Assembly: GCF_022414535.1 (NCBI RefSeq)
Contig: NZ_JADWYM010000024.1
Span: 1 to 64,000 of the forward strand
Origin: Streptomyces sp. MUM 2J
GTDB lineage: Bacteria; Actinomycetota; Actinomycetes; Streptomycetales; Streptomycetaceae
DNA length: 64,000 bases
Reading direction: 5' to 3'
Made by a program: the position numbers and the translations under genes. Positions 1 to 8,536 of this stretch are shown here, in pieces; positions within the stretch are counted from its first letter, which is position 1; each line of letters begins with the position of its first letter. The notes under the pieces are model-generated. The model did no database searches and had not been told where the DNA came from. It worked only from the letters and a program-made list of their open reading frames with translations.

Positions 1-13
1 CCGCGCGTCCGCA

Positions 14-36
14 CGCCCGGGACCGGGTCCCGGGCG
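14..36. terminator. GC-rich perfect hairpin at the left edge
   Basis: Arms of 11 bases (CGCCCGGGACC and its complement) surround one central base, so a stable hairpin would form in RNA from either strand. It lies about 300 bases before the first gene here. It is probably a terminator for a gene just outside the window, but there is no T tract and its partner gene cannot be seen. Confidence 0.45.
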
Positions 37-333
37 CCACCACGCGGCCGCACACCCGGACCTGCGTGGCCGTACGGCCGCGGCCGCGCGGCGGCGCGGC
101 GCGGCCCGCTGCGGGCGCCGGCCGGGTCACCCGTTCACCCGCGCGCCTTCCGCTCTTCGGGTGCTCTTCCGTGTCACGCCCGCACGGCACGCGTGACCTG
201 CTGAAACAGCGCGAGGCGGGCACGACGGGCCACCCGTTCACGCCATTTCTGACGCCCCCTCAGGAAGCGGTCGGGCTCCGGTGCCACTTACCTCGGTAGG
301 GACACGGGCCAACGAAACGCTCCAGGGAGCACC
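37..333. other. Intergenic region upstream of the secreted protein gene
   Basis: About 300 bases without a credible gene. The only direct signal is the ribosome binding site CAGGGAG six to seven bases before the ATG at 334. I could not assign a convincing promoter; the open frames in this stretch have a composition unlike Streptomyces coding sequence. Confidence 0.4.
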
Positions 334-858
334 ATGCGACCCACCGTCCGCCTGCTGACCGGTACCGCGCTCGCCGTAGCCGTCGCGGGCCAGATCGCGG
401 CGCCCGCGTACGGCGCGGACCCCGGGGGGCTGGAGCTGCGCCCCTCCACCGTGGTACCGGGCGGCGAGGTCGCGGCCGGCACGGCGGCGTGCGGCGACGG
501 CGGCTCCGCGGCGGGTGACGCCGGCGCGGTCGGCGCGGGCCGGTTCACGCTGGCGCCGGGTGGCCCTCGGGGCGGCGCGGCCGGGCGGTTCCGGGTACCG
601 CCGAGCGCACAGCCGGGGACGTACGAGATCGTCGCGCGGTGCGCCGCCGACGGGCGTGAGGTGCGCGGCGACCTGGTGGTGGCGCTGGGTACGGGCGTCC
701 GCGGCCAGGTCCAGCCGCACGGAAGTGTGAAGACGGGGGTCGGCGGCGCCCTGGGCCCCGACCCCGTGCAGACCGCGGCCGGCGTGGCGGCGCTCGCCGT
801 CGCCGCCGCGGGCGGTACCTGGCTCCTGCATCGCCGGGCGAGAGGCGACGGGATCTGA
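334..858 (+). CDS. Secreted protein with C-terminal membrane anchor, next to a sortase
   Basis: The 174-residue product has a Sec signal peptide at about residues 1-28 (charged start, Ala/Val-rich core, cleavage near AYGA), an extracellular Gly/Ala-rich domain, and a hydrophobic segment at about 145-163 followed by the basic tail HRRARGDGI. This is the shape of a surface protein anchored by a C-terminal helix. I see no LPXTG or LAXTG pentapeptide before that helix, so sorting by the neighbouring sortase is not supported by a motif. The gene is followed at 974 by a class F sortase on the same strand, and the two are probably co-transcribed. No enzymatic motif is recognisable and I cannot give a specific function. 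Start chosen for the ribosome binding site CAGGGAG and the signal peptide. Confidence 0.8.
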   Translation: MRPTVRLLTGTALAVAVAGQIAAPAYGADPGGLELRPSTVVPGGEVAAGTAACGDGGSAAGDAGAVGAGRFTLAPGGPRGGAAGRFRVPPSAQPGTYEIVARCAADGREVRGDLVVALGTGVRGQVQPHGSVKTGVGGALGPDPVQTAAGVAALAVAAAGGTWLLHRRARGDGI

Positions 859-973
859 CGGGCACCCTCCGCTGTCCGTCCGCCGGTACCGCATGTCCCC
901 TCCCCCTTCCGGGTCCGACGCCCCTCGCGGCCCGGGAGGGGGGCACGGGGGCCACCTGCCGAAAGGGGAAGGC

Positions 974-1621
974 ATGCGCAGGGTCGGCAACACCGCGATA
1001 GCCGCCGTCACCGTCACGGCCCTGTGCACCGGCGCCTGGCTGCTGCACGGCGGCGCCGGGAGTCACGCCCCGCCGCAGCCGTCGCCCGCCGAGAGCCGCA
1101 TGCACGGCACCGACGGCGCACAGGGCACGGGCGGCACCGGCCGCCGAGCGGCCCGCGCGCTGCCGCACTCACCGCCCGACCGCATCCGCATTCCGGCGAT
1201 CCACGTGAACGCCCCCCTGACGGGCCTCGGGCTCACCCCCTCCGGCAGCCTCGACGTACCGCCCGCCCGGAAGAAGAACCTCGCCGGCTGGTACGAGGCC
1301 GGCACCGCCCCCGGCGAGACGGGCACCGCGATCGTCGCCGGCCACGTCGACAACGCCGACGGCCCGGCCGTCTTCTACGACCTCGGCGCACTGAGGAAGG
1401 GCGCCGCCATCGAGGTCGACCGCCACGACGGCGGCACGGCCGTCTTCACCGTCGACGCGGTCGAGGCGTACCCGGCGAAGAGCTTCCCCGACGAGAAGGT
1501 CTACGGTGCGGCGGACCGCCCCGAACTGCGGGTCATCACCTGCGGTGGAGGCTACGCGCGGTCGACGGGCTACCAGGGGAACGTGGTCGTCTTCGCCCAC
1601 CTCACCGGCAGCACCCGCTGA
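974..1621 (+). CDS. Class F sortase
   Basis: A 215-residue sortase, a membrane-anchored cysteine transpeptidase that joins surface proteins to the envelope. A single N-terminal transmembrane helix (about residues 7-24) is followed by a Gly/Pro/His-rich linker and the sortase barrel from about residue 68. The catalytic set is visible: His124 in AGHVDN, Cys190 in VITCGG and Arg196 in YARSTGY. The short size and this spacing match actinobacterial class F sortases. The ATG at 974 has GAAAGGGGAAGG just upstream, while an earlier in-frame start would add a low-complexity leader before the helix. It lies 115 bases after the anchored-protein gene. The substrate is unknown, because the neighbour lacks a canonical sorting signal. 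Confidence 0.9.
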   Translation: MRRVGNTAIAAVTVTALCTGAWLLHGGAGSHAPPQPSPAESRMHGTDGAQGTGGTGRRAARALPHSPPDRIRIPAIHVNAPLTGLGLTPSGSLDVPPARKKNLAGWYEAGTAPGETGTAIVAGHVDNADGPAVFYDLGALRKGAAIEVDRHDGGTAVFTVDAVEAYPAKSFPDEKVYGAADRPELRVITCGGGYARSTGYQGNVVVFAHLTGSTR

Positions 1622-1896
1622 GCCGGCGTCGGCGCCCAACCGGGGCGGGCTGGTACGGGGCCGCCGGCCGGACGACGAGTGCGCGGCGTCCCACCGCTGA
1701 TCCGGTCCCCGGGACGGGCACCGGCCCGCCCGGACCCCCGGCCGGGCCGTTGTAGACGATGGTGCCGCCACGGATCCCGCGGGTTCGGCCGGTCCTGCTC
1801 CCGACCGGTACGCAGCCGCCCCGCCCCACCTCACAGACAGCCCGACCGGCCCGCTCCGAAGCCTCACACCCGTCCGCCGGCCCTGCTGAGGGCAGC
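1622..1896. other. Intergenic region between sortase and nitrite reductase operon
   Basis: About 275 bases of GC-rich DNA with several short C/G inverted repeats after the sortase stop, but no single strong terminator. I see no credible gene. The promoter of the downstream nitrite reductase operon should lie at its right end, near the GlnR-like array. Confidence 0.4.
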
Positions 1897-1934
1897 GTTC
1901 CGCACGGGAAACAGCTGCGAACCCATCGGGAAAC
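1897..1934 (+). promoter_or_regulatory. GlnR box-like array upstream of the nitrite reductase operon
   Basis: Four pentamers in strict 11-base register: GTTCC (1897), GAAAC (1908), GAACC (1919) and GAAAC (1930), each separated by six bases. The published Streptomyces GlnR box alternates gTnAC and GaAAC with six-base spacers. Here both GAAAC sites are perfect, the first gTnAC-type site matches 4 of 5 and the second 3 of 5. Nitrite reductase genes are known members of the GlnR regulon, so control by nitrogen status is a reasonable inference. The array ends only 23 bases before the start codon. Confidence 0.75.
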
Positions 1935-1957
1935 ACCGGCATCGCACGCTCCTGGGC

Positions 1958-3181
1958 ATGACCTCGAATACGCGTGTGGTGGTGATCGGCGCCGGCCTCG
2001 CGGGCGCCCGGCTCGCCCGGCGGCTCGATGAGCTCGGCGTGCCCGCGCTGCTCGTCGGCGAGGAGGAGCACCACCCGTACAACCGGGTCCTGCTCGCCGA
2101 GGTGCTGGCCGGCCGTTACAGCCCGGAGGTGATCGCCCTGCCCGCACCGGCCGGGCGGACCGGGCCGGTCCGGGCCCGGGTGACCCGCATCGACCGCGTG
2201 GCACGGACCGTGCACTGCGCCGACGGTTCACGGATCGGCTACGGCACGCTGGTCCTGGCCACCGGCTCCAACCCGGTGCTGCCGCCGCTGCGCGGCCTGT
2301 TCACACCGGACCACGTGCTGCCGGAGGGCGTGCACGCGTTCCGCACGATGGACGACTGCCTGGGCCTGTCCAAGGCCGTACGGCCGGGCCTGCGGGCCGT
2401 CGTCATCGGCGGCGGCCTGCTCGGCGTGTCCGCCGCCCGCGCGCTCGCCCGGCGAGGGACGCAGGTCGTGCTCGCGCAGCAGTCGGAGCGGCTCATGGAG
2501 CGCCAGCTCGACCCGAGCGCCTCCCGGCTCGTCGAGCGGCACCTGACCGCCCTGGGCGTGGAGGTCCACACCGAGTGCCGGGTGCGCGACGTGCGCTGCG
2601 TGGGCGGGTCCGTCCGCTCGGTGGAGATGGCCGACGGGTACGCCCTCGACGCCGACCTGGTCGTCCTGGCCTGCGGGGTGCACCCGAGGACGGGCCTCGC
2701 CGGGGACGCCGGTCTCGCCGTGCACAAGGGCATCCTCGTCGACGACGAACTGCGCACCTCCGACCCGCACATCCGGGCGATCGGCGACTGCGCCCAGCAC
2801 GACGGCACGGTGTACGGCCTGGCGGCGCCCGCGCTGGAGCAGGCCGACGCCCTCGCCGAACTGCTGAGCGGGAACACCGCCGCCCGCTACACCGGCACCC
2901 GGTCCCTGACCCGGCTCACCCTGACCGGTCAGGACTCTCTCGACCTCGCCGCGTTCGGCGACACGGTCCCGCAGCCGGGTGACGACGTCGTGCAGCTCAC
3001 CGACGCCACCCGCGGCACCTACCGCAAGGTCGTCGTCCGCGACGACCGCCTGGTCGGCGGGGTCCTCGTCGGCGAACTCGGCACCGTCGGCGCACTCGCC
3101 CGCGCCTGGGAGGGGGCGGAGCCGCTCCCCGCCGACGGCGGCCCCCTGCTCCACCTGCTCACCAACGATGGAGGCTCCTGA
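1958..3181 (+). CDS. FAD/NAD(P)-dependent oxidoreductase of the nitrite reductase operon
   Basis: A 407-residue pyridine nucleotide-disulphide oxidoreductase-type flavoprotein, similar in layout to the N-terminal half of NirB. An FAD-binding Rossmann motif (VVVIGAGLAG) starts at residue 6 and an NAD(P)-binding motif (VIGGGLLGVSAA) at about 148. A second FAD contact (AIGDCA) follows, then a C-terminal barrel-like domain. The protein probably passes electrons from NAD(P)H to NirB or a small redox carrier. The start is fixed by the Rossmann motif and is an ATG with a weak ribosome binding site. Its TGA overlaps the nirB ATG by one base, so translation is probably coupled. It is the first gene of a three-gene operon behind the GlnR-like array. 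The exact electron partner cannot be read from sequence. Confidence 0.88.
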   Translation: MTSNTRVVVIGAGLAGARLARRLDELGVPALLVGEEEHHPYNRVLLAEVLAGRYSPEVIALPAPAGRTGPVRARVTRIDRVARTVHCADGSRIGYGTLVLATGSNPVLPPLRGLFTPDHVLPEGVHAFRTMDDCLGLSKAVRPGLRAVVIGGGLLGVSAARALARRGTQVVLAQQSERLMERQLDPSASRLVERHLTALGVEVHTECRVRDVRCVGGSVRSVEMADGYALDADLVVLACGVHPRTGLAGDAGLAVHKGILVDDELRTSDPHIRAIGDCAQHDGTVYGLAAPALEQADALAELLSGNTAARYTGTRSLTRLTLTGQDSLDLAAFGDTVPQPGDDVVQLTDATRGTYRKVVVRDDRLVGGVLVGELGTVGALARAWEGAEPLPADGGPLLHLLTNDGGS

Positions 3182-5796
3182 TGTCGACCGATTCCGTGGG
3201 CACCGGCCCCCGGCCCACGATCGTGCTCGTCGGCCACGGCATGGTCGGTCAGCGCTTCCTCGAGGCGCTCGCCGAGCGCGGCCTGACCGCCACGCACCGC
3301 GTGGTCGTACTGTGCGAGGAGCCACGCCCCGCCTACGACCGCGTCCAGCTCACCTCGTACTTCTCGGGCCGGACGCCCGAGGACCTGTCCGTGACGGACC
3401 CGCGGTTCATCGCGGACCACGGCATCGAGCTGCACATCGGCGACCCCGCGGAGGCCGTCGACCGTGACGCGCGCACGGTCACCGCCCGCTCCGGGCGGAC
3501 CTTCGCCTACGACACCCTCGTCCTGGCCACCGGCTCCTACCCGTTCGTCCCGCCGGTGCCCGGCAAGGACGCCGACGGCTGTTTCGTCTACCGCACGATC
3601 GAGGACCTGCTCGCGATCGAGGAGTACGCGAAGAACGCCCGGGTGGGAGCCGTGGTCGGCGGCGGACTGCTCGGCCTGGAGGCCGCGGGCGCGCTGCAGG
3701 GCCTCGGCGTCGAGACGCACATCGTGGAGTTCGCGCCGCGGCTGATGCCCGTGCAGGTCGACGACGGCGGCGGCGCCGCGCTGCTGCGCACCATCGAGGA
3801 CATGGGCCTGACCGTGCACACCGGCACCGGGACCCAGGAGATCGTCACCGGCGACGACGGCCGGGTGACCGGCATGAAACTGTCCGACGGCTCCACCGTC
3901 ACCACCGACCTGGTGGTGTTCTCCGCGGGCGTCCGCCCCCGCGACCAGCTGGCCCGCGACTGCGGCCTCCAGGTGGGCGAACGCGGCGGCGTCGCCGTCG
4001 ACGCGCAGTGCCGCACGGTCACCGACCCGCAGGTGTTCGCGATCGGTGAGTGCGCACTGGCCACCGACGGCCGGGTCTACGGCCTGGTCGCGCCGGGCTA
4101 CGAGCAGGCCCAGACGGCCGCCGCGACCATCGCCGCCGGCGAGGCGTCCTTCACGGGTGCCGACCTGTCGACGAAGCTGAAGCTGCTCGGCGTGGACGTG
4201 GCGTCCTTCGGCGACGCGCACGGCACCGCGGAGGACTGCCTGGACGTCGTCTACGCCGACTCCCGCGCGGGCCTGTACAAGAAGCTGGTCATCGGCCGCG
4301 ACGGCACCCTGCTGGGCGGCATCCTGGTCGGCGACGCGGAGGCGTACGGCACCCTCCGGGCGCTGACCGGCTCGGTCCCGCCCGTCTCCCCCGAGTCGCT
4401 GGTCCTGCCCGCGGGCGCCGGTGCGCCGGCCCAGCTCGGCCCGTCCGCCCTGCCCGACGAGGCGATCATCTGCTCCTGCCACAACGTCAGCAAGGGCACG
4501 ATCCGCGGCGCGGTCACCGACCACAGGTGCACCACCGTGCCCGAGGTGAAGAAGTGCACCAAGGCCGGTACCGGGTGCGGGAGTTGCGTCAAGGTGCTGG
4601 GCCAGCTGGTCACCGCCGAGCTGGAGGCGAGCGGCGTCGAGGTCGACAAGGGGCTGTGCGGCTGCTTCGCGCAGACCCGCGAGGAGCTCTACGAGATCGT
4701 CCTGGCGCTGCGCATCAACACCTACCAGGAGCTGCTGGACCGGTACGGCCGCGAGGGCGCCCGCGGCGGTGACGGCTGCGAGGTCTGCAAGCCGACGGTG
4801 GCGTCCGTCATCGCCTCCCTCGCCCCGGCGATCGGTGCGAGCGGCTACGTCCTGGAGGGCGAGCAGGCGGCCCTCCAGGACAGCAACGACCACTTCCTCG
4901 CCAACCTGCAACGGAACGGCTCGTACTCCGTCGTACCACGCATCCCCGGCGGTGAGATCACCCCCGGGAAGCTGATCGCCATCGGGGAGATCGCCCGTGA
5001 CTTCGGGCTCTACACGAAGATCACCGGCGGTCAGCGCATCGACATGTTCGGTGCGCGGGTCGAACAGCTCCCCCTGATCTGGGCCCGTCTGGTGGATGCG
5101 GGCTTCGAGTCGGGCCACGCCTACGGCAAGGCGCTGCGCACGGTGAAGTCCTGCGTGGGACAGACCTGGTGCCGCTACGGCGTCCAGGACTCGGTCCGCA
5201 TGGCGATCGACCTGGAGCTGCGCTACCGCGGCCTGCGCTCGCCCCACAAGCTGAAGTCGGCGGTCTCCGGCTGCCAGCGCGAATGCGCCGAGGCCCGGTC
5301 GAAGGACTTCGGCGTGATCGCCACCGCCAACGGCTGGAACCTGTACGTCGGCGGCAACGGCGGCGCCACCCCGCGCCACGCCGACCTGCTCGCCCAGGAC
5401 CTGTCGGACGCCGAACTGATCCGCCTGATCGACCGGTTCCTCATGTTCTACATCCGCACCGCCGATCGCCTGGAGCGCACCTCGACATGGCTGGAGCGGA
5501 TCCCCGGCGGCCTGGACCACGTGCGCGAGGTGGTCGTCGAGGACTCCCTCGGCATCTGCGGGGAACTGGAGCAGCTGATGGCCGCGCACGTCGCCCACTA
5601 CCGCGACGAATGGGCGGAGACCGTCAACGACCCCGAGAAGCTGGCCCGCTTCGTCTCCTTCGTCAACGCGCCCGACATCCCCGACCCGGTCGTCGGATTC
5701 GTCCCCGAGCGCGACCAGATCAAGCCCGACCTGCCGCTGCTGGCGATCGGCCTGCGGCCTGCCGAAGAAGTCCTGGAAGGGAGCGCCCAGCGATGA
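3181..5796 (+). CDS. nirB: Nitrite reductase [NAD(P)H] large subunit
   Basis: The 871-residue assimilatory nitrite reductase large subunit catalyses six-electron reduction of nitrite to ammonium in the cytoplasm. The domains run in the family order. An FAD motif (GHGMVGQRFLEAL) lies near residue 18 and an NAD-binding motif (VVGGGLLGLEAAG) near 157. A BFD-type [2Fe-2S] domain starts at CSCHNVSKG (about 430), with paired cysteines CTKAGTGCGSC. Ferredoxin-like half domains and the sirohaem/[4Fe-4S] module follow, with cysteines in SCVGQTWCRYG and SGCQREC (about 650-700). It overlaps the upstream oxidoreductase by one base and nirD by four (ATGA), so the three are co-translated. Length and all cofactor motifs are intact. 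Confidence 0.97.
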   Translation: MSTDSVGTGPRPTIVLVGHGMVGQRFLEALAERGLTATHRVVVLCEEPRPAYDRVQLTSYFSGRTPEDLSVTDPRFIADHGIELHIGDPAEAVDRDARTVTARSGRTFAYDTLVLATGSYPFVPPVPGKDADGCFVYRTIEDLLAIEEYAKNARVGAVVGGGLLGLEAAGALQGLGVETHIVEFAPRLMPVQVDDGGGAALLRTIEDMGLTVHTGTGTQEIVTGDDGRVTGMKLSDGSTVTTDLVVFSAGVRPRDQLARDCGLQVGERGGVAVDAQCRTVTDPQVFAIGECALATDGRVYGLVAPGYEQAQTAAATIAAGEASFTGADLSTKLKLLGVDVASFGDAHGTAEDCLDVVYADSRAGLYKKLVIGRDGTLLGGILVGDAEAYGTLRALTGSVPPVSPESLVLPAGAGAPAQLGPSALPDEAIICSCHNVSKGTIRGAVTDHRCTTVPEVKKCTKAGTGCGSCVKVLGQLVTAELEASGVEVDKGLCGCFAQTREELYEIVLALRINTYQELLDRYGREGARGGDGCEVCKPTVASVIASLAPAIGASGYVLEGEQAALQDSNDHFLANLQRNGSYSVVPRIPGGEITPGKLIAIGEIARDFGLYTKITGGQRIDMFGARVEQLPLIWARLVDAGFESGHAYGKALRTVKSCVGQTWCRYGVQDSVRMAIDLELRYRGLRSPHKLKSAVSGCQRECAEARSKDFGVIATANGWNLYVGGNGGATPRHADLLAQDLSDAELIRLIDRFLMFYIRTADRLERTSTWLERIPGGLDHVREVVVEDSLGICGELEQLMAAHVAHYRDEWAETVNDPEKLARFVSFVNAPDIPDPVVGFVPERDQIKPDLPLLAIGLRPAEEVLEGSAQR

Positions 5797-6152
5797 CCCT
5801 GGCACCCGAGACGACCGACCTGAAGGTCCAACTGCGCCTGGAACCAGGGGCAGACGACTGGTTCACGGTCTGTGACCTGCTCCGGCTGCTGCCGGGCCGG
5901 GGCGTGGCCGCCCTCCTGCCGGACGGCCGCCAGGTCGCCCTGTTCCGCGACCGCGGGGGCCGGCTGTACGCCATCGACAACCGTGACCCGTTCAGCGGCG
6001 CGGCGGTCCTGTCCCGGGGCCTGACGGGCGCCCACGAGGGCAACCCGTTCGTCGCCAGCCCGCTGCTCAAGCAGCGCTTCGACCTGGCCTCCGGCCGGTG
6101 CCTGGACGACGAGGACGTGCAGGTGGCGACGTACGAGGTGCGGACCGCCTGA
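5793..6152 (+). CDS. nirD: Nitrite reductase small subunit
   Basis: A 119-residue Rieske-like NirD subunit that associates with NirB in assimilatory nitrite reduction. The fold signature includes DWFTVCDLLRLLPGRGVAAL, then the strand pair ALFRDRGGRLYAIDNRDPFSGA and a C-terminal PLLKQRFDLASGRCLDDEDV segment. Like other NirD proteins it lacks the Cys/His ligands of a true Rieske cluster. The start overlaps the end of nirB as ATGA. The coding end carries a 17-base direct repeat (6138-6154 and 6163-6179) that spans the stop codon. Confidence 0.95.
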   Translation: MTLAPETTDLKVQLRLEPGADDWFTVCDLLRLLPGRGVAALLPDGRQVALFRDRGGRLYAIDNRDPFSGAAVLSRGLTGAHEGNPFVASPLLKQRFDLASGRCLDDEDVQVATYEVRTA

Positions 6153-6179
6153 CAGGGTACGCGTGCGGACCGCCTGACA
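6138..6179. repeat. 17-bp direct repeat across the nirD stop codon
   Basis: GTGCGGACCGCCTGACA occurs at 6138-6154 and again at 6163-6179, a 25-base step. The first copy encodes the last codons and stop of nirD and the second lies just outside. It looks like a short tandem duplication by slippage, with no functional signal. Confidence 0.7.
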
Positions 6180-6221
6180 AGGGCGGCAGCGCACCGGACG
6201 CGGACCGTACGCCCGGGGGGG

Positions 6222-6238
6222 GTCCGCCCGGGGCGGAC
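6222..6238. terminator. Candidate terminator after nirD
   Basis: Perfect inverted repeat GTCCGCCC/GGGCGGAC around one central G, 70 bases after the nirD stop. A second arm pair, GCGGACC at 6200 and GGTCCGC at 6221, offers an alternative fold. No T tract follows, as is usual in Streptomyces. Confidence 0.5.
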
Positions 6239-6639
6239 GCTCCGCAGCACGACGGGCGGTGGGCCCGGCCGAACGGGACGACGGCCGGGCCCGCCGCCGT
6301 ACGCCTGCCCGCGGGCCCGCCGCCGGGCCGCCAACCCCACCGGAGTCGTGCGGCGCTCCGGCCCGTCCGCGTCCTCGACCACGGGCCGCCCCCTTCTCCC
6401 GCATCGCCGAGCAGCGTTCCGCCTCGGTGCCGGCACACTGACGACGACCGCCGGCGGCGTGGGAGGGCTGAGGGAGCGGTGCCGATTACGGCTTGCAGGA
6501 CTGCGAGCAGGGCGAAGCTGGTCGCAGCGCGACGGTTCACAACCGCCCATGGGGAGATGCGACTCGATCACTGTGTACGGCAACGTCGGCGAGGTCGTCT
6601 GCTGGGCTGTGACAACGCGACGAGCTGGCGGAGGTGACC
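6239..6639. other. Intergenic region between nirD and the IS110 remnant
   Basis: About 400 bases with no credible gene. The first part is GC-rich; from about 6440 the base composition becomes more mixed and may be flank or left-end sequence of the IS110-family element, which has no inverted repeats to mark its edge. Confidence 0.4.
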
Positions 6640-6926
6640 GTGCCCCGGATCTGGGCCGGAGTGGACATCGGCAAGGAACATCACCACTGCGTGGTGATCG
6701 ACGCGGACGGCGGACGTCTGCTCTCCCGCCGGGTCCTGAACGACGAGACGGCCCTGCTGGAACTGATCGGGGACGTTCTGGCCCTCGACACCGACGTTCT
6801 GTGGGCCGTCGACCCCAACCACGGCGGTGCCGCGCTGCTGATCGGCCTGCTCCTCGGCCATGACCAGCCGATGGTCTACATCACCGGACTGACCGTGCAC
6901 CGCGCCTCGGCCACCTACCGGGGCGA

Positions 6927-6936
6927 GGGCAAGACC
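6927..6936. repeat. Left 10-bp target-site duplication of the IS4 element
   Basis: GGGCAAGACC lies directly before the left end of the IS4-family element and is repeated exactly at 8527-8536. A 10-bp duplication fits the IS4 family. It marks a simple, probably recent insertion into the IS110 gene. Confidence 0.95.
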
Positions 6937-6953
6937 CAATGCCAGGAAGTTTG
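6937..6953. repeat. Left terminal inverted repeat of the IS4 element
   Basis: CAATGCCAGGAAGTTTG pairs with the right end with three mismatches. It starts immediately after the target duplication. Confidence 0.9.
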
Positions 6954-7057
6954 TGGTGCGGGGCTGCTGTCAAGCGGTTCGGCGAAGTTGATGTAGAGGG
7001 ACAGGGCTCCGCGTAGGACGGAAGTCGACCAAGACGCCGTTACTACGAAGAGCCCCG

Positions 7058-8512
7058 TTGGTTCAGTCTGGCATGCCCGCAGACGCCGATGCTGGTGGAA
7101 CAGCTTTCGCGGCTGGGCATTTGGGAGAGCTGACCCAGGTCATCACACCATCGCTGGTGGACGAGGTACTGGCCAGGACCGAGCGTGTGCAGGTGCGGGT
7201 GCGGAAGCTGCCCGCGCGGGTGATGGTGTACTTCGTGCTGGCCATGGCGCTGTTCGGGGAGTGCGGGTATCGGGGTGTGTGGGCCGCGCTGGTCGCTGCG
7301 CCGGGCATGCCGGACGTCGACCCCTCCGCGGCGGCCCTGCGCCAGGCACGGCGCCGGCTCGGCTCAGCGCCGTTGTCCGCACTGTTCGACCAGGTGAAGG
7401 GGACATTAGCGGCTGAGGACACGGCTGGATCATGGTGGCGTGGACTTCGCACGGTGGCCTGGGACAGCACGGGCATCCTGGTCGCGGACAGTGAGGCCAA
7501 CCGGTCGTACTGCGGTCGCCCCTCGGGAAGGAACGGGGTCTGCGGCTTCCCCATGATCCGGCTGTCCGCGTTGGTCGAGTGCGGCACCAGGGCACTGATC
7601 GACGCTGTACTCGGGCCGTGGACCCAGTCCGAGGAGTTTCAGTGCACGACGCTGTGCCGGGCTCTGAGGCCAGGAATGCTGGTGCTGGCCGACCGGGGCA
7701 GCAAGGGCTTCGCGCTCGCCCGGTCCGCCGCAGCCACCGGAGCGCAACTGTTGTGGCGGATGAGCGCCGACCTGCAGCCTCCAGTGCTCCACGCTCTCCC
7801 CGACGGCACCTACCTGTCGATGTCCACCGGGACCAACGAACGCGACCGGCTACGCCGGTGGAGCCGCCACAAGCGCACGCCACCACCACAGATCGCCGGC
7901 GTCGCCATCCGCGTAATCGAGGCCACGGTGGCGGTCCGCGCGGCCGACGGCACAACAACGACCACGCTCCTTCGGCTGTTCACCACCCTGCTGGACCATC
8001 GGCGCTACCCCGCTGCCGAACTCGCCGAGCTCTACCACCGAAGGTGGCAGGCCGAGACCGCGTACTCCGGGCTGAAGGTCACGCTGCGCGGGCCGGACCG
8101 CGTACTACGCTCGCACCACACCGACGACGCCCGCCAAGAACTACTTGGCCTGCTCGTCGTCTACCAGGTCGCACGCCAGATTGCCGTCGGCGCCGCCATT
8201 CACGCAGGGGTCAATCCGTCCCGAATCTCACTGACCGTCACTATCCGGACCGCCCGCCACACCGTGATCACCGCGACCGGTACCACCACACATCACGGGT
8301 GCCAGCCCACCCCTGCCATCCGCCGTGCGATTCTGCACCCACGCGAGTTGGCGCCACCGCACCGCCCGACCAGGATCCTGCCCCGACGCGTCAAACGCCC
8401 GATCTCGACCTTCGCCTACAACATGACCAGGAAGAACACCCCGATCACAAACGCGCAGATCGCCATCACCATCACTACAGCCACTGACCGGACACGGAGA
8501 TGGAGGACCTAA
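7058..8512 (+). CDS. IS4-family transposase
   Basis: A 484-residue DDE transposase. An N-terminal IS4 domain (about residues 20-130) precedes the catalytic core. The first Asp lies in TVAWDSTGILVADS (about 132), the second in MLVLADRGSKGF (about 212), and the Glu in the IS4 signature Y-x2-R-x3-E-x6-K (YHRRWQAETAYSGLK, about 331). A TTG start at 7058 is chosen because GAAGAG sits five bases upstream; ATG at 7073 is possible but has no good ribosome binding site. The TAA stop lies inside the right inverted repeat. Length and motifs suggest an active enzyme. Confidence 0.93.
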   Translation: MVQSGMPADADAGGTAFAAGHLGELTQVITPSLVDEVLARTERVQVRVRKLPARVMVYFVLAMALFGECGYRGVWAALVAAPGMPDVDPSAAALRQARRRLGSAPLSALFDQVKGTLAAEDTAGSWWRGLRTVAWDSTGILVADSEANRSYCGRPSGRNGVCGFPMIRLSALVECGTRALIDAVLGPWTQSEEFQCTTLCRALRPGMLVLADRGSKGFALARSAAATGAQLLWRMSADLQPPVLHALPDGTYLSMSTGTNERDRLRRWSRHKRTPPPQIAGVAIRVIEATVAVRAADGTTTTTLLRLFTTLLDHRRYPAAELAELYHRRWQAETAYSGLKVTLRGPDRVLRSHHTDDARQELLGLLVVYQVARQIAVGAAIHAGVNPSRISLTVTIRTARHTVITATGTTTHHGCQPTPAIRRAILHPRELAPPHRPTRILPRRVKRPISTFAYNMTRKNTPITNAQIAITITTATDRTRRWRT

Positions 8513-8526
8513 AGTTCCCGGCATTG
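8510..8526. repeat. Right terminal inverted repeat of the IS4 element
   Basis: Complement of the left end with 14 of 17 positions matching. It overlaps the transposase stop codon at 8510-8512. Confidence 0.9.
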
Positions 8527-8536
8527 GGGCAAGACC
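8527..8536. repeat. Right 10-bp target-site duplication of the IS4 element
   Basis: Exact copy of GGGCAAGACC at 6927-6936. The IS110 frame continues from the next base. Confidence 0.95.

Larger units (their letters stand above)
6937..8526 (+). mobile_element. Complete IS4-family insertion sequence, 1590 bp
   Basis: The element is bounded by imperfect terminal inverted repeats: CAATGCCAGGAAGTTTG at the left and, on the opposite strand, CAATGCCGGGAACTTTA at the right (14 of 17 matching). It is flanked by the 10-bp duplication GGGCAAGACC and carries one full-length DDE transposase gene. Removing the element plus one duplication copy restores the IS110 reading frame exactly. All parts needed for transposition look intact. 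Confidence 0.95.

Noticed and set aside
66..299. Short plus-strand frame at the left edge
   Set aside because: No ribosome binding site, composition unlike Streptomyces coding sequence, no recognisable motif.
3019..5805. Very long open frame on the minus strand opposite nirB
   Set aside because: It mirrors the codon structure of nirB in this high-GC DNA, has no ribosome binding site or recognisable domain, and nirB on the other strand has every cofactor motif.
7073..8512. ATG at 7073 as start of the IS4 transposase
   Set aside because: No ribosome binding site upstream, while the TTG at 7058 has GAAGAG at proper spacing.
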